From Nocardioides gilvus (GTDB lineage: Bacteria; Actinomycetota; Actinomycetes; Propionibacteriales; Nocardioidaceae): DNA of 64,000 nucleotides. The position numbers and the translations under genes were made by a program. The notes beneath the pieces are model-generated. The model was not told the DNA's origin and searched no databases. It saw only the letters and a program-made list of their open reading frames with translations. The stretch covers positions 682,001-746,000 of the forward strand of contig NZ_QHKY01000001.1 in NCBI RefSeq assembly GCF_003194605.1, given 5' to 3'. Numbering within the stretch: position 1 is the first letter of the stretch; each line of letters opens with the position of its first letter. Positions 31,613-40,153 of the stretch are shown piece by piece.

Positions 31613-33004
31613 ATGACCGAATACCGCACCGAACATGACTCCATGGGCGAGGTCCAGGTGCCCGCCGACGCCCTGTGGCGTGCCCAGACCCAGCGCGCGG
31701 TCGAGAACTTCCCGATCTCGGGCACCAGCCTGGAACCGCGCCACATCCGGGCCCTCGGGCTCGTCAAGCAGGCCGCCGCCCGGATCAACGGCGAGCTCGA
31801 GGTCGTCTCAGTCGAGCGCGCGGCGGCGATCGAACAGGCCGCCGCCGCGATCGCGGCCGGTGAGCACGGCGACCACTTCCCGCTCGACGTGTTCCAGACG
31901 GGCTCGGGCACCAGCTCCAACATGAACGCCAACGAGGTCATCGCCTCCCTGGCCAGCACCGGCACCGGCGACGAGAGCCAGGTCCACCCCAACGACCACG
32001 TCAACGCCTCGCAGTCGTCCAACGACACCTTCCCCACCTCGATCCACGTCGCCGCGACGTTGGCGGTCGTCGAGGACCTGCTCCCCTCCCTCGACGTGCT
32101 GGCCTCCTCGTTGGAGCGCAAGGCCGACGAGTTCGCCGGCGTCGTGAAGTCGGGGCGTACGCACCTGATGGACGCCACTCCGGTGATGCTCGGCCAGGAG
32201 TTCGGGGGGTACGCCGCCACCGTGCGCCTGGCCGCCGAACGCCTCGAGTCGGTCCTTCCGCGCGTACGCGAACTGCCGCTCGGCGGCACCGCCGTCGGGA
32301 CTGGGATCAACACCCCGCCCGGCTTCTCGGCCCGGGTCATCGAGGTGATCGCCGACCTCACCGGTCAGCCGTTCACCGAGGCTCGCAACCACTTCGAGGC
32401 CCAGGGCACCCGCGACTCCTTGGTCGAGCTCTCCGGCGTGCTGCGCACGTACGCCGTCGGGCTGACGAAGATCTGCAACGACCTGCGCTGGATGTCCTCG
32501 GGGCCGACCACGGGTCTGGCCGAGATCCACCTGCCGGACCTGCAGCCGGGCTCCAGCATCATGCCGGGCAAGGTCAACCCGGTCCTGCCCGAGGCGACCC
32601 TGATGGTCTGCGCCCAGGTCGTCGGCAACGACGCTGCGGTGGCCTGGGGTGGGGCTGCGGGCAACTTCGAGCTCAACGTGATGATGCCGGTGATGGCTCG
32701 CAACGTGCTGGAGTCGATCCGGATCCTCAGCACCACTTCCACGCTGCTGGCCGAGCGTTGCGTCGACGGCATCACCGCGGACGCCGACCGGATGCGCCGC
32801 TACGCCGAGTCGTCCCCGTCGGTGGTCACGCCGCTAAACAAGTACATCGGCTATGAAGCCGCCTCCAAGGTCGCCAAGAAGGCGCTCGCCGACGGGGCCA
32901 CCATCCGCGAGACCGTCATCGCGATGGGATTCGTGGAGCGTGGCGAGGTCACCGAGGAGCAGATGGACGCGGCCCTCGACGTGGAGTCGATGACCCACAC
33001 CTGA
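31613..33004 (+). CDS. fumC: Fumarate hydratase, class II
   Basis: A 463-residue iron-independent, heat-stable fumarase of the aspartase/fumarase superfamily. It has [45 protein letters not shown] and the signature loop [21 protein letters not shown] (31601-31606) stands 6 nt before the ATG. With the class I enzyme nearby, the cell has both an oxygen-sensitive and an oxygen-stable route for this step of the citric acid cycle. Confidence 0.95.
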   Translation: MTEYRTEHDSMGEVQVPADALWRAQTQRAVENFPISGTSLEPRHIRALGLVKQAAARINGELEVVSVERAAAIEQAAAAIAAGEHGDHFPLDVFQTGSGTSSNMNANEVIASLASTGTGDESQVHPNDHVNASQSSNDTFPTSIHVAATLAVVEDLLPSLDVLASSLERKADEFAGVVKSGRTHLMDATPVMLGQEFGGYAATVRLAAERLESVLPRVRELPLGGTAVGTGINTPPGFSARVIEVIADLTGQPFTEARNHFEAQGTRDSLVELSGVLRTYAVGLTKICNDLRWMSSGPTTGLAEIHLPDLQPGSSIMPGKVNPVLPEATLMVCAQVVGNDAAVAWGGAAGNFELNVMMPVMARNVLESIRILSTTSTLLAERCVDGITADADRMRRYAESSPSVVTPLNKYIGYEAASKVAKKALADGATIRETVIAMGFVERGEVTEEQMDAALDVESMTHT

Positions 33005-33088
33005 GCATGCCCCGGAACGCGGCGCACGCTCGACCGGCCCATGGGTCAGGTGTCCCGCCTGTGCACGGAGCCTCCTATCCTGACGACC

Positions 33089-34537
33089 ATGCTCACCGGT
33101 CTCCTCTCCGCCGATCCGACCCGATTCGTGGAGGTCGCCGGCCGCCGTCTCAACCACCCTGACCTGCTGGCTGCGGCGAGCGTCGTGGCTCACCAGCTCG
33201 AGGGGCGTACGCGCGTCGCCGTGCTCGCCGTCCCCACCCTGGAGACCGTGGTGGGCGTGGTCGGCGCCCTGCTCGCCGGGGTCGAGGTCGTCCCGGTGCC
33301 GCCCGACTCGGGGCACAGGGAACTCGCGCACATGCTGACCGACAGCGCGCCCGACGCCTGGCTCGCCCAGGCCCCGTCGGAGCCGAATGGGCCGAATGAG
33401 CCGGCTGGGCAGGCGCCCCTGCCGCTGATCGCGGTCGACGTCGCGGCGCGCGCCGCGGTGACCCGGGCGCACGGCACCGATCCGATCGATCCGGAGTCCA
33501 TCGCCTTCGTCATGTACACCTCCGGCACCACCGGTCTCCCGAAGGGCGTCCTGCAGTCGCGTCGCGCGGTGGTCGCGGGGCTCGACGCCCTCATCGACGC
33601 CTGGCAGTGGAGTGCCGACGACGTGCTCGCCCACGGGTTGCCGCTCTTCCACGTGCACGGGCTGATCCTGGGTGTCCTGGGTCCGTTGCGGGTCGGTGGC
33701 AGCCTCCTGCACACCGGCGCGGGGACCCCCGAGGCGTACGCCGCTGCAGCCGACGCCGGCGCGACGATGTTCTTCGCCGTCCCCACCATCTGGTCCCGGA
33801 TCGCCGAGGCCCCCGAGCACGCCGCTGCCCTGCGCAGCGCCCGACTGCTGGTCTCCGGAAGCGCAGCGCTGCCGGTCCCCGTCTTCGCCCGGCTCAAGGA
33901 GCTCACGGGTCACGAGGTCGCCGAGCGGTACGGCATGAGCGAGTCGTTGATCACCGTCGCCACCCGCGCCGACGGCGTGCGTCAGGCGGGTTGGGTGGGC
34001 GTCCCGGTCGCCGGGGTCGAAGCGAGGTTGCGCGACGAGCAGGGCGCGACGGTCCCTCGCGACGGCGAGAGCGTGGGACGTCTGGAGGTCCGTGGCGCCA
34101 CGCTCTTCAGCGGCTACCTCAACCGCCCGGACGCCACGTCGGAGTCCTGGACCGACGACGGCTGGTTCGTCACCGGTGACGTGGCGGTGGTCGCGGTCGA
34201 CGGCCGGATCAGGATCGTGGGACGCGAGTCGGTCGACCTGATCAAGTCAGCCGGGTACCGGATCGGCGCCGGCGAGATCGAGTCGACGCTGCTGGGCCAC
34301 CCGGCGGTCGCCGAGGTTGCGGTGGTCGGCGAACCCGACGCCGACCTGGGCCAGCGCATCGTCGCCCACGTCGTGGCCCGTCCCGGTCACCGGGGTGACG
34401 ATGCCCTGGCTGGTGAACTGAGTGCGTACGTCGGCACCGAACTGTCCGGGCACAAGCGTCCGCGGGAGTTCCGCTTCGTCGACTCACTGCCCCGCAACGA
34501 GATGGGCAAGGTCCAGAAGAAGCGTCTGCTCGACTAG
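33089..34537 (+). CDS. MatB-like malonyl-CoA synthetase (acyl-CoA synthetase family)
   Basis: A 482-residue adenylate-forming enzyme. The P-loop YTSGTTGLPKG, the GLPLFHVHGLILGVLGPLRV block, ERYGMSESL, TGDVAVV and the catalytic Lys region near GKVQKKR are all present. Several stretches (RVAVLAVPTLETVVGVVGAL, GHRELAHMLTDSAPDAWLA, ALIDAWQWSADDVL) closely resemble streptomycete MatB, which makes malonyl-CoA from malonate. The start is ATG 33089, with TATCCT (33076-33081) 7 nt upstream. There is no decarboxylase or transporter partner here. The stop overlaps that of the next, convergent gene. Confidence 0.85.
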   Translation: MLTGLLSADPTRFVEVAGRRLNHPDLLAAASVVAHQLEGRTRVAVLAVPTLETVVGVVGALLAGVEVVPVPPDSGHRELAHMLTDSAPDAWLAQAPSEPNGPNEPAGQAPLPLIAVDVAARAAVTRAHGTDPIDPESIAFVMYTSGTTGLPKGVLQSRRAVVAGLDALIDAWQWSADDVLAHGLPLFHVHGLILGVLGPLRVGGSLLHTGAGTPEAYAAAADAGATMFFAVPTIWSRIAEAPEHAAALRSARLLVSGSAALPVPVFARLKELTGHEVAERYGMSESLITVATRADGVRQAGWVGVPVAGVEARLRDEQGATVPRDGESVGRLEVRGATLFSGYLNRPDATSESWTDDGWFVTGDVAVVAVDGRIRIVGRESVDLIKSAGYRIGAGEIESTLLGHPAVAEVAVVGEPDADLGQRIVAHVVARPGHRGDDALAGELSAYVGTELSGHKRPREFRFVDSLPRNEMGKVQKKRLLD

Positions 34538-35193
34538 TACCAGCCGACGCGCTGGCTGTGGTCCCAGGCCGCGCACGGGTTGCCGTAGCGGTTCTTGATG
34601 TAACCCAGGCCCCACTTGATCTGTGTCTCGGGGTTGCTCTCCCAGTCAGCGCCGGCGGTCGACATCTTCGAGCCGGGCAGGGCCTGGGGGATGCCGTACG
34701 CCGACGAGCTCGGGTTGTCGGCGTTCCAGCGCCAGTTGGACTCCCGGATCCAGAGCAGGTCGAGGCAGTTGAACTGCGAGTCCGCGAACCCGAAGTCGGG
34801 CAGGAGCGCGCGGGCGATGCCGCGCGGGTCCTCCAGGGAGACCTCGCGCGAGTGGGCGGTGACGACGCCCACCGCGGTCGAGAGGGCCGCGGCCTTCGCC
34901 GGGTCCTTCGCCTGACGTCGGTCACTGCGCGAAACGGTCTCGCCGCGCTCGGCGAGCCGCTCGGCGGTGGCCGCGCTGACGTCCGTGGTGGCACCACTGG
35001 CCGTGAGAGCGGTCTCGTCCTCACCACCGGTGAGGACGCCGACCCCGACCACTCCGGCCGTGGCCATGGCTGCGATGCCGGTGAGTGCGACCGAGGAGCG
35101 CGCTGACGCCCTGAGAGTCCCCCAGGGGTCCCTCTTGCGCTTGTGAGCGCCAGGCGCTCGGTGCTTGGGGACGTACTTGTCGGGTTTCGTCAC
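34534..35193 (-). CDS. Exported transglycosylase-like protein
   Basis: A 219-residue protein with a basic N-terminus, one hydrophobic helix (about 36-54) and a C-terminal lysozyme/transglycosylase-like domain. That domain contains CLDLLWIRESNWRWNADNPS with the catalytic-type Glu, AYGIPQALPGSKM, NPETQIKWGLGYIKNRYG and AWDHSQRVGWY. This pattern is widespread in actinobacterial cell-wall proteins of the aggregation-promoting-factor/Rpf-like group. It should act on peptidoglycan outside the membrane. Its stop codon overlaps the stop of the MatB-like gene by 4 nt. Confidence 0.82.
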   Translation of the reverse strand: MTKPDKYVPKHRAPGAHKRKRDPWGTLRASARSSVALTGIAAMATAGVVGVGVLTGGEDETALTASGATTDVSAATAERLAERGETVSRSDRRQAKDPAKAAALSTAVGVVTAHSREVSLEDPRGIARALLPDFGFADSQFNCLDLLWIRESNWRWNADNPSSSAYGIPQALPGSKMSTAGADWESNPETQIKWGLGYIKNRYGNPCAAWDHSQRVGWY

Positions 35194-35493
35194 AGCTCTC
35201 GGGGTGCGTGTCGGTGGCGGGCATGTCGGTGGTCGGGCACATGCTGATCCCGGTCCGGTGCGGCTCGGATCGGGATCCTCACCACCATGCAGTCTGGCGC
35301 TGGGTCATGCAAACCGAATGGCCGGATTCACCCAACTTTCGGCACGCTTCGACAACCCTCCTTGATCAGGTATAACTTTGACCACTCTGATCACTCCAGT
35401 CACAGATCATGATCGACCGGCAGCGGCACCCGGTGACGAGGGCTAGCGTCTGGAGCAGCACCCAGCCAGACCGATCCCAACGACGAGGAACCC
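35194..35493. other. 300-bp divergent intergenic region between the transglycosylase-like and uspA genes
   Basis: No gene is seen. The right half is AT-richer than its surroundings (35330-35410) and has two TGATCA palindromes (35373-35378 and 35388-35393) that bracket a TATAAC/TTGACC-containing stretch, so promoters for both directions probably lie here. TAGCGT (35444-35449) could be the uspA -10 box. I looked for the c-di-AMP riboswitch that precedes some actinobacterial cell-wall hydrolase genes and could not recognise its core. Confidence 0.5.
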
Positions 35494-35916
35494 ATGACCC
35501 AGATCGTCATCACCGGAGTCGACGGCAGCAACCCGGCCCAGGAGGCCGCGGCCACCGCCGCCCGGGTGGCCAACGCCTTCGACGCAACTCTGTACGTCAT
35601 CTCGGTCTTCGGACCGGGTCAGGACAAGGGTGGGCGCGACAGCGACTTCGACCCGTCCCTGGCGGCGGAACGGATCAGCGCCGACTCCGCCGCGTCGCTC
35701 CAACTCAACTTCCCCACCCTGAAGGTCGTGAGCCGCGCCGTCGCCGGCCACAAGCCCGCAGAGACCCTGGTGAAGGCGGCCGAGGAGCTCGAAGCCTCAC
35801 TCATCGTGGTCGGCAACAAGCGTGTGAAGGGTCTCGGGCGGCTGCTCGGCAGCATCGCCAGCGAGGTCGCGGCCAAGGCTCCGTGTGACATCTACATCGT
35901 GCACACGCACGACTGA
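35494..35916 (+). CDS. Universal stress protein family
   Basis: A 140-residue single UspA domain with the Rossmann-like fold VITGVDGSNPAQEAA at the start and the C-terminal nucleotide loop VVGNKRVKGLGRLLGSIASE. The usual G-x2-G part of the ATP loop reads G-N-K-R, so nucleotide binding could be altered. GAGGAA (35485-35490) is a ribosome-binding site 3 nt before the ATG. The gene stands alone and ends at a strong hairpin. Confidence 0.9.
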   Translation: MTQIVITGVDGSNPAQEAAATAARVANAFDATLYVISVFGPGQDKGGRDSDFDPSLAAERISADSAASLQLNFPTLKVVSRAVAGHKPAETLVKAAEELEASLIVVGNKRVKGLGRLLGSIASEVAAKAPCDIYIVHTHD

Positions 35917-35934
35917 TCACCACCCACGCACAGA

Positions 35935-35965
35935 AGGCGTCCGGTCCCCGTGGGTCCGGACGCCT
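35935..35965. terminator. Terminator between uspA and phoH
   Basis: AGGCGTCCGG (35935-35944) pairs perfectly with CCGGACGCCT (35956-35965) around an 11-nt loop. It lies between converging genes and can serve both. Confidence 0.85.
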
Positions 35966-36001
35966 CCTGCGTCGTTGGTCAAAGCGTGACCCTGAGCAAC
36001 C

Positions 36002-37348
36002 TCAGAGTTGGACCTCCTCGAGCATCGACGTCACCAGCGCCGCGATCGGCGAACGCTCCGAACGGGTCAGCGTGACGTGGGCGAAGAGCGGGTGACCCTT
36101 GAGCTTCTCCACCACTGCCACCACGCCGTCGTGGCGCCCCACCCGCAGGTTGTCGCGCTGGGCGACGTCGTGGGTGAGCACCACCTTGGAATTGGCCCCG
36201 ATCCGTGAGAGCACCGTGAGCAGCACGTTGCGCTCCAGTGACTGGGCCTCGTCGACGATCACGAAGGCGTCGTGCAGGGAGCGCCCACGAATGTGCGTCA
36301 GCGGCAACACCTCGAGCATCCCTCGGTGCACGACCTCGTCGACGAGGTGTGGGGAGACCAGCGAACCGAGCGTGTCGAAGACCGCCTGCCCCCAGGGCGC
36401 CATCTTCTCGTTCTCGCTGCCGGGCAGGTAGCCGAGCTCCTGACCGCCGACCGCGAAAAGGGGACGGAAGACCACGACCTTCTTGTGCTGGCGCCGTTCC
36501 ATGACGGCCTCGAGTCCGGCGGTCAGCGCCATCGCCGACTTGCCCGTCCCGGCCCGGCCCCCCAGGGAGACGATTCCGATCTCCGGGTCGAGCAACATCT
36601 CGAGTGCGATCCGCTGCTCCGCGGAACGACCGTGCACCCCGAAGGCGTCCGTGTCACCGCGTACGAGGTGCACCTGCTTGTCGGGTCCGACGCGGCCCAG
36701 CGCGGTCCCCCGGTCGGAGACCAAGACCAGACCGGTGTGGCAGGGCAACCCCCGCGCCTCGTCCAGGTCGGCGACCCCGTCCTCGTACAACTCGTCCACC
36801 GCCGCGGCCGCGACCTCGAGCTCCGCCATGCCGGTCCAACCGCTGGCCTCGGCGCTGACCCCCTCGGCGCGGTACTCCTGCGCGTCGAGACCGACCGCGG
36901 ACGCCTTGATCCTCAGCGGCATGTCCTTGGAGACCAGCGTGACGGCGGCACCTTCGTCCGCGAGGTTGCGGGCCACCGCGAGGATCCGGGTGTCGTTGTC
37001 CCCCAACCGGAAGCCCGAAGGCAGGGTGCTCGGATCGGTGTGGTTGAGCTCCACCCGCAGCGTGCCGCCGTCGTCGGTCACCGGGATCGGCTCGTCGAGG
37101 CGACCGTGGGCGATCCGCAGCTCGTCGAGCCCGCGCAACGCGGAGCGGGCGAAGTAGCCGAGCTCGGGGTGGTCACGCTTCTGTTCGAGCTCGGTGATCA
37201 CGACGATCGGGAGCACCACCTCATGCTCGGCGAAGCGTCGGAAGGCCCCCGGATCAGCCAGCAGGACGCTGGTGTCGAGGACGTAGGTACGACAGGAGAC
37301 TGCAACGGAGTCGGTCTGCTCAGCAGAGTTCGCGGCCACTGGATTCAC
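36002..37348 (-). CDS. phoH2: PhoH2-type protein (PIN domain plus PhoH ATPase)
   Basis: A 448-residue PhoH2: an N-terminal PIN ribonuclease domain ([45 protein letters not shown]; residues about 18-155) joined to a PhoH helicase-like ATPase (Walker [11 protein letters not shown], Walker [14 protein letters not shown]). In mycobacteria PhoH2 unwinds and cuts RNA. I prefer GTG 37348, which follows a GAGG; a TTG two codons upstream and a GTG at the DSVAV stretch are alternatives. The 280 nt before it are highly structured. In mycobacteria a small gene (phoAT) can precede phoH2; none is evident here. Confidence 0.92.
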   Translation of the reverse strand: MNPVAANSAEQTDSVAVSCRTYVLDTSVLLADPGAFRRFAEHEVVLPIVVITELEQKRDHPELGYFARSALRGLDELRIAHGRLDEPIPVTDDGGTLRVELNHTDPSTLPSGFRLGDNDTRILAVARNLADEGAAVTLVSKDMPLRIKASAVGLDAQEYRAEGVSAEASGWTGMAELEVAAAAVDELYEDGVADLDEARGLPCHTGLVLVSDRGTALGRVGPDKQVHLVRGDTDAFGVHGRSAEQRIALEMLLDPEIGIVSLGGRAGTGKSAMALTAGLEAVMERRQHKKVVVFRPLFAVGGQELGYLPGSENEKMAPWGQAVFDTLGSLVSPHLVDEVVHRGMLEVLPLTHIRGRSLHDAFVIVDEAQSLERNVLLTVLSRIGANSKVVLTHDVAQRDNLRVGRHDGVVAVVEKLKGHPLFAHVTLTRSERSPIAALVTSMLEEVQL

Positions 37349-37437
37349 CCTCAACAGGACAGCGCGCGCACCCTCGCCCGGCCCTAGATCATGTCGGGCC
37401 AGACGAGAACCCTGGGGCCGGAGTGCCGACCCCTCCC

Positions 37438-37607
37438 GGACACCGGGCGGGGAGGACAGCAGGCGCTGCCCTCCTCACGGTGTCCTGCGAAGTCGTGACT
37501 GCTCACGAGCGGGCCTCCTGGCTTCGGCGAGCTTCCCCACTCGCCAATGCAGAGAACGTACGCCGCCGGGCCGCACCAACCCGGCGACACACCGAAGCGC
37601 GACGGTG
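37438..37607 (-). ncRNA. Highly structured noncoding region before phoH2 (possible leader RNA or sRNA)
   Basis: In 170 nt between the prenyl transferase and phoH2 I find five stems. GGACACCG/CGGTGTCC (37438-37445/37478-37485) encloses a near-perfect 10-bp hairpin (37451-37474). TCGTGA/TCACGA is at 37493-37508, GGCGAG/CTCGCC at 37526-37545 and CGCCGGG/CCCGGCG at 37564-37586. A weak CACCG/CGGTG pair is at 37590-37607. No plausible protein is encoded. Strand is assumed from phoH2. A short GCCAGGAGGCCCGC stretch recalls the 3' box of cobalamin riboswitches, but the rest of that aptamer is absent. Confidence 0.45.
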
Positions 37608-37629
37608 AAGGAGCCGTTAAATTTGTGTG

Positions 37630-38406
37630 TCAGGTGCCGAACCGGCGGTTGCGCTCCGTGTAGGCGCGCAGGGCCCGCAAGAAGTCGACTCGACGGAAGT
37701 CCGGCCACAGGGCCTCGCAGAAGTAGAACTCGCTGTGGGCGCTCTGCCAGAGCAGGAAACCTCCCAGGCGCTGCTCACCGGAGGTCCGGATCACCAGGTC
37801 GGGGTCGGGCTGGCCCTTGGTGTAGAGGTGCTCGGCGATGTGCTCGACGTCGATGGTCTCGGCGAGTTCCTCGAGCGTCGCGCCGGCCGCGTGCTGCTCC
37901 TGGAGCAGCGAGCGCACCGCGTCGGCGATCTCGCGTCGCCCGCCGTAGCCGACGGCGATGTTGACCAGCAGCCCGTCCACCAGCCGGGTCTCGTCACCGG
38001 CCGCCTTCAGCTTGGCCCGCGTGGAGTCCGGCAGCAGGTCCAGCGCACCCACCGGGTGGACGCGCCAACGGCCGGTGGCAGCCAGCGACTCCACCGCCCC
38101 CTCGATGACCGTGAGGAGCCCTTCGAGTTCGCTGGCGGGACGATTCAGGTTGTCGGTCGAGAGCAGCCACAGCGTCACCACCTCGACGCCGATCTCCTCG
38201 CACCACCCCAGGAAGGGTTGGATGTTGTCGGCGCCCGCCTGGTAACCCTGCGAGGTCTCCGCGCCCACGGCCCTGGCCCAACGCCGGTTGCCGTCGAGCA
38301 TCACCCCGATGTGCTTCGGTACACGATGCGGCGGCAGCGACCGCGCCAGCCGGGACTCGTACGCCGGATAGAGCGCGCGGCGCGCTACGTCCGTCCACTT
38401 GGCCAT
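37630..38406 (-). CDS. uppS: Isoprenyl transferase (cis-prenyltransferase, UppS family)
   Basis: A 258-residue cis-prenyltransferase that condenses IPP onto allylic diphosphates, giving Z-configured polyprenyl diphosphates for cell-wall lipid carriers. The substrate loop MLDGNRRWA (36-44, catalytic Asp38) and the C-terminal RTSGEQRLGGFLLWQ-type motif with SEFYF are intact. Actinobacteria often have two such enzymes; whether this is the short (Z-FPP) or long-chain form cannot be told from sequence. TAGCAT (38413-38418, minus strand) lies 6 nt before the ATG. Confidence 0.9.
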   Translation of the reverse strand: MAKWTDVARRALYPAYESRLARSLPPHRVPKHIGVMLDGNRRWARAVGAETSQGYQAGADNIQPFLGWCEEIGVEVVTLWLLSTDNLNRPASELEGLLTVIEGAVESLAATGRWRVHPVGALDLLPDSTRAKLKAAGDETRLVDGLLVNIAVGYGGRREIADAVRSLLQEQHAAGATLEELAETIDVEHIAEHLYTKGQPDPDLVIRTSGEQRLGGFLLWQSAHSEFYFCEALWPDFRRVDFLRALRAYTERNRRFGT

Positions 38407-38474
38407 GGGGGGATGCTACCGAGGTTCTTCTTCACCAGTTCGGGTGACATCCATCTCGGGGAGGTTTAAAACCG

Positions 38475-38490
38475 CCTACGTCGGCGTAGG
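38475..38490. promoter_or_regulatory. Inverted repeat at the trhA promoter
   Basis: CCTACG-tcgg-CGTAGG is a perfect 6-bp inverted repeat. It ends inside TAGGTT (38487-38492), the likely -10 box 6 nt before the trhA ATG. It could be an operator, or a short hairpin if transcription starts further upstream. Confidence 0.4.
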
Positions 38491-38498
38491 TTAGAAGG

Positions 38499-39218
38499 AT
38501 GAACGACTCGTTGAGGTTGCGCGTCGACCACCTGCACGACCGTGTCGAGGACACCCTCGCCGAGGTCAAGCCCAAGCTGCGTGGATGGCTGCATGCCGGC
38601 ACGGTGCCGTTGGCGCTGGTGGCCGGCATCACGCTGATCGCCCTGTCGCCCAGCACCCAGACCAGGATCGCCTCGACGATCTTCGCGTTCAGCGCGCTGC
38701 TGGTCTTCACGGTCTCCGCGATCTACCACCGCGGTCACTGGTCCCCCAGGGTCCGGGCGGCGCTGCAACGTTTCGACCATTCCAACATCTTCATCCTGAT
38801 CGCCGGCACCTGCACCCCCTTCGCGGTGCTGCTGCTGCAGGGGTCACAGCGTTGGTGGATGCTCGGCGTCGTCTGGGGAGGCGCCGTGGCCGGGGTGCTG
38901 ATGAAGGTCTGGTGGACCTCACACCCCCGATGGGTCTCCGTCCCCATCTACATGGCGCTGGGGTGGGCCCCGGTCTTCTTCTTCGGCGGCTTCCTCGAGG
39001 GCGCACAGCGGTACGGCGAGACCGTGGGCGCCACCGTCATCACCCTGGTGGTCGTGGGTGGGGCGCTCTACACGGTCGGCGGAGTCATCTACGGCACCAA
39101 GCGTCCCAACCCCTCGCCGCGGTGGTTCGGCTTCCACGAGGTGTTCCACAGCCTGACGATTCTCGCCTTCGTGACGCACTACGTCGGCGTCTCGCTGGCC
39201 ACCTACTCGCTGCGCTGA
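38499..39218 (+). CDS. trhA: Hemolysin III / TrhA-family membrane protein
   Basis: A 239-residue seven-helix membrane protein of the PAQR/TrhA family. Conserved features are SAIYHRGHW after helix 2, FDHSNIFILIAGTCTPF, and the C-terminal GFHEVFHSLTILAFVTHYVG, whose His residues form a metal site. TrhA proteins influence membrane-energetics homeostasis in bacteria; true haemolysis is doubtful. An N-terminal helix of about 30 residues is amphipathic. It is followed by a strong terminator. Confidence 0.88.
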   Translation: MNDSLRLRVDHLHDRVEDTLAEVKPKLRGWLHAGTVPLALVAGITLIALSPSTQTRIASTIFAFSALLVFTVSAIYHRGHWSPRVRAALQRFDHSNIFILIAGTCTPFAVLLLQGSQRWWMLGVVWGGAVAGVLMKVWWTSHPRWVSVPIYMALGWAPVFFFGGFLEGAQRYGETVGATVITLVVVGGALYTVGGVIYGTKRPNPSPRWFGFHEVFHSLTILAFVTHYVGVSLATYSLR

Positions 39219-39267
39219 GTCACGGGCGCTCGAACTGGTCGTCCGACCTTGCCCAGAAATGCTGGAA

Positions 39268-39307
39268 GGGTGCAGCCGACGCATGGGGGGGACCGTCGGC
39301 TGCACCC
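39268..39307 (+). terminator. Terminator after trhA
   Basis: GGGTGCAGCCGAC (39268-39280) pairs perfectly over 13 bp with GTCGGCTGCACCC (39295-39307) around a 14-nt loop. Confidence 0.85.
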
Positions 39308-39476
39308 AGATCAGGACGGCGAGTGGTCCTCTTGGGACGGCATCACGCCGATGTGCAACAGGTTCATATGCTGCCACACGCATACCTGAAATGAAGGATG
39401 CGCGAGTGGTTCACGCGGCGTGACATCTGCCACTCGCTCGCCCAGGGCCTACGACCCGGGTGTGGACAGCGAACAG

Positions 39477-39508
39477 CCGCCGGGGTGACTGTTCGTCACC
39501 CCGACGGC
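39477..39508 (-). terminator. Terminator after glsB
   Basis: CGGGGTGAC (39481-39489) and GTCACCCCG (39495-39503) form a perfect 9-bp stem with a 5-nt loop, extended by a CCG(C)/(A)CGG lower stem with one mismatch. It lies 14 nt after the minus-strand stop of glsB. Confidence 0.8.
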
Positions 39509-39521
39509 GGGTCGAGCAGGT

Positions 39522-39779
39522 TCAGGACTTCTTGCTGGAGAGCGCCTCGGCGGTGCCGACGAGAAGCACCGCAGCGATGATCGCCACCACCGCGCCGAGG
39601 ATGTTGAGCTCGAAGATGTCGCCGGTGCCGAAGAAAGAAGCGACGATGCCGCCGATCAGCGATCCGACCACACCCAGCACCAGGGTCATGACCAGCGACA
39701 AGTTCTGCTTGCCGGGCTTGATGAGTCGAGCGATTGCGCCCACGAAGAGGCCGAACACGAGGAATCCGATAATTGCCAT
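39522..39779 (-). CDS. GlsB/YeaQ/YmgE-family stress membrane protein
   Basis: An 85-residue protein of three membrane helices of the transglycosylase-associated (GlsB/YeaQ) family, with the typical FLVFGLFVGAIARLIKPGK opening and glycine-rich second helix GVVGSLIGGIVASFFG. Family members are stress-induced; mechanism is unknown. The ATG at 39779 gives the full first helix. It lies 80 nt from a second small membrane protein on the same strand. Confidence 0.87.
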   Translation of the reverse strand: MAIIGFLVFGLFVGAIARLIKPGKQNLSLVMTLVLGVVGSLIGGIVASFFGTGDIFELNILGAVVAIIAAVLLVGTAEALSSKKS

Positions 39780-39859
39780 GCGGCCCTCATACCCGCGATG
39801 CGGTGCGGCGGAAACCTGCAATTTTCGTGAGGTGGCCGACGTTCGGATTCGCCTCGTGG

Positions 39860-40141
39860 TCAGGGGCGCTCGTCGGCCTCGGAGCCGTCGTCGGGGATCG
39901 GGGTGCCGTCGGGAGCCATGGTCGGCTTGTCCCCGTACAGCCCCTTCGCCTTGCTGATGGCGGTCTTGCGGAACTGGCGGATCAGGCTCCAGCCCAGCAG
40001 GCCCACGGCCACGGCCATCCCGAGCCACAGGAAGAGCGCGACGTAGCCCGCCTTCACCTCACTGTCCTCGGGGACCGGCTCGGAGATGTCGGCCAGGTCG
40101 AGGAACGAACTGATGAGTGAGGGGTCCAGGAGATCGAGCAT
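39860..40141 (-). CDS. Single-pass membrane protein of unknown function
   Basis: A 93-residue protein that I do not recognise. It has an acidic N-terminal part, one membrane helix (about 33-55, YVALFLWLGMAVAVGLLGWS), then a basic stretch (RQFRKTAISKAKG) and an acidic tail. The positive-inside rule puts the N-terminus outside. It begins 12 nt after the mca stop and is probably co-transcribed with mca. Confidence 0.7.
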   Translation of the reverse strand: MLDLLDPSLISSFLDLADISEPVPEDSEVKAGYVALFLWLGMAVAVGLLGWSLIRQFRKTAISKAKGLYGDKPTMAPDGTPIPDDGSEADERP

Positions 40142-40153
40142 GAGGCCAGTGTG

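Larger units (their letters stand above)
39219..39521. other. 303-bp intergenic region between trhA and glsB (convergent)
   Basis: No gene is seen. It contains two strong hairpins, listed separately (39268-39307 and 39477-39508), one near each converging gene. The middle 170 nt show no recognisable feature. Confidence 0.7.

Noticed and set aside
35194..35493. c-di-AMP riboswitch before the transglycosylase-like gene
   Set aside because: Such riboswitches precede some actinobacterial cell-wall hydrolase genes, but I could not find the conserved core elements here on the minus strand.
37384..37590. Small 68-codon frame before phoH2 as a phoAT-like antitoxin gene
   Set aside because: The predicted peptide is rich in Pro, Gly, Cys and Ser, without a start signal or similarity I recognise, and it coincides with RNA stems. 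The region reads better as noncoding.
37438..37607. Cobalamin riboswitch before phoH2
   Set aside because: A GCCAGGAGGCCCGC stretch and a GGGGAAGC stretch resemble parts of the aptamer, but the long conserved core between them (the CCGGTG-type stem and the CACUGU box) is absent, and phoH2 is not a B12 gene.
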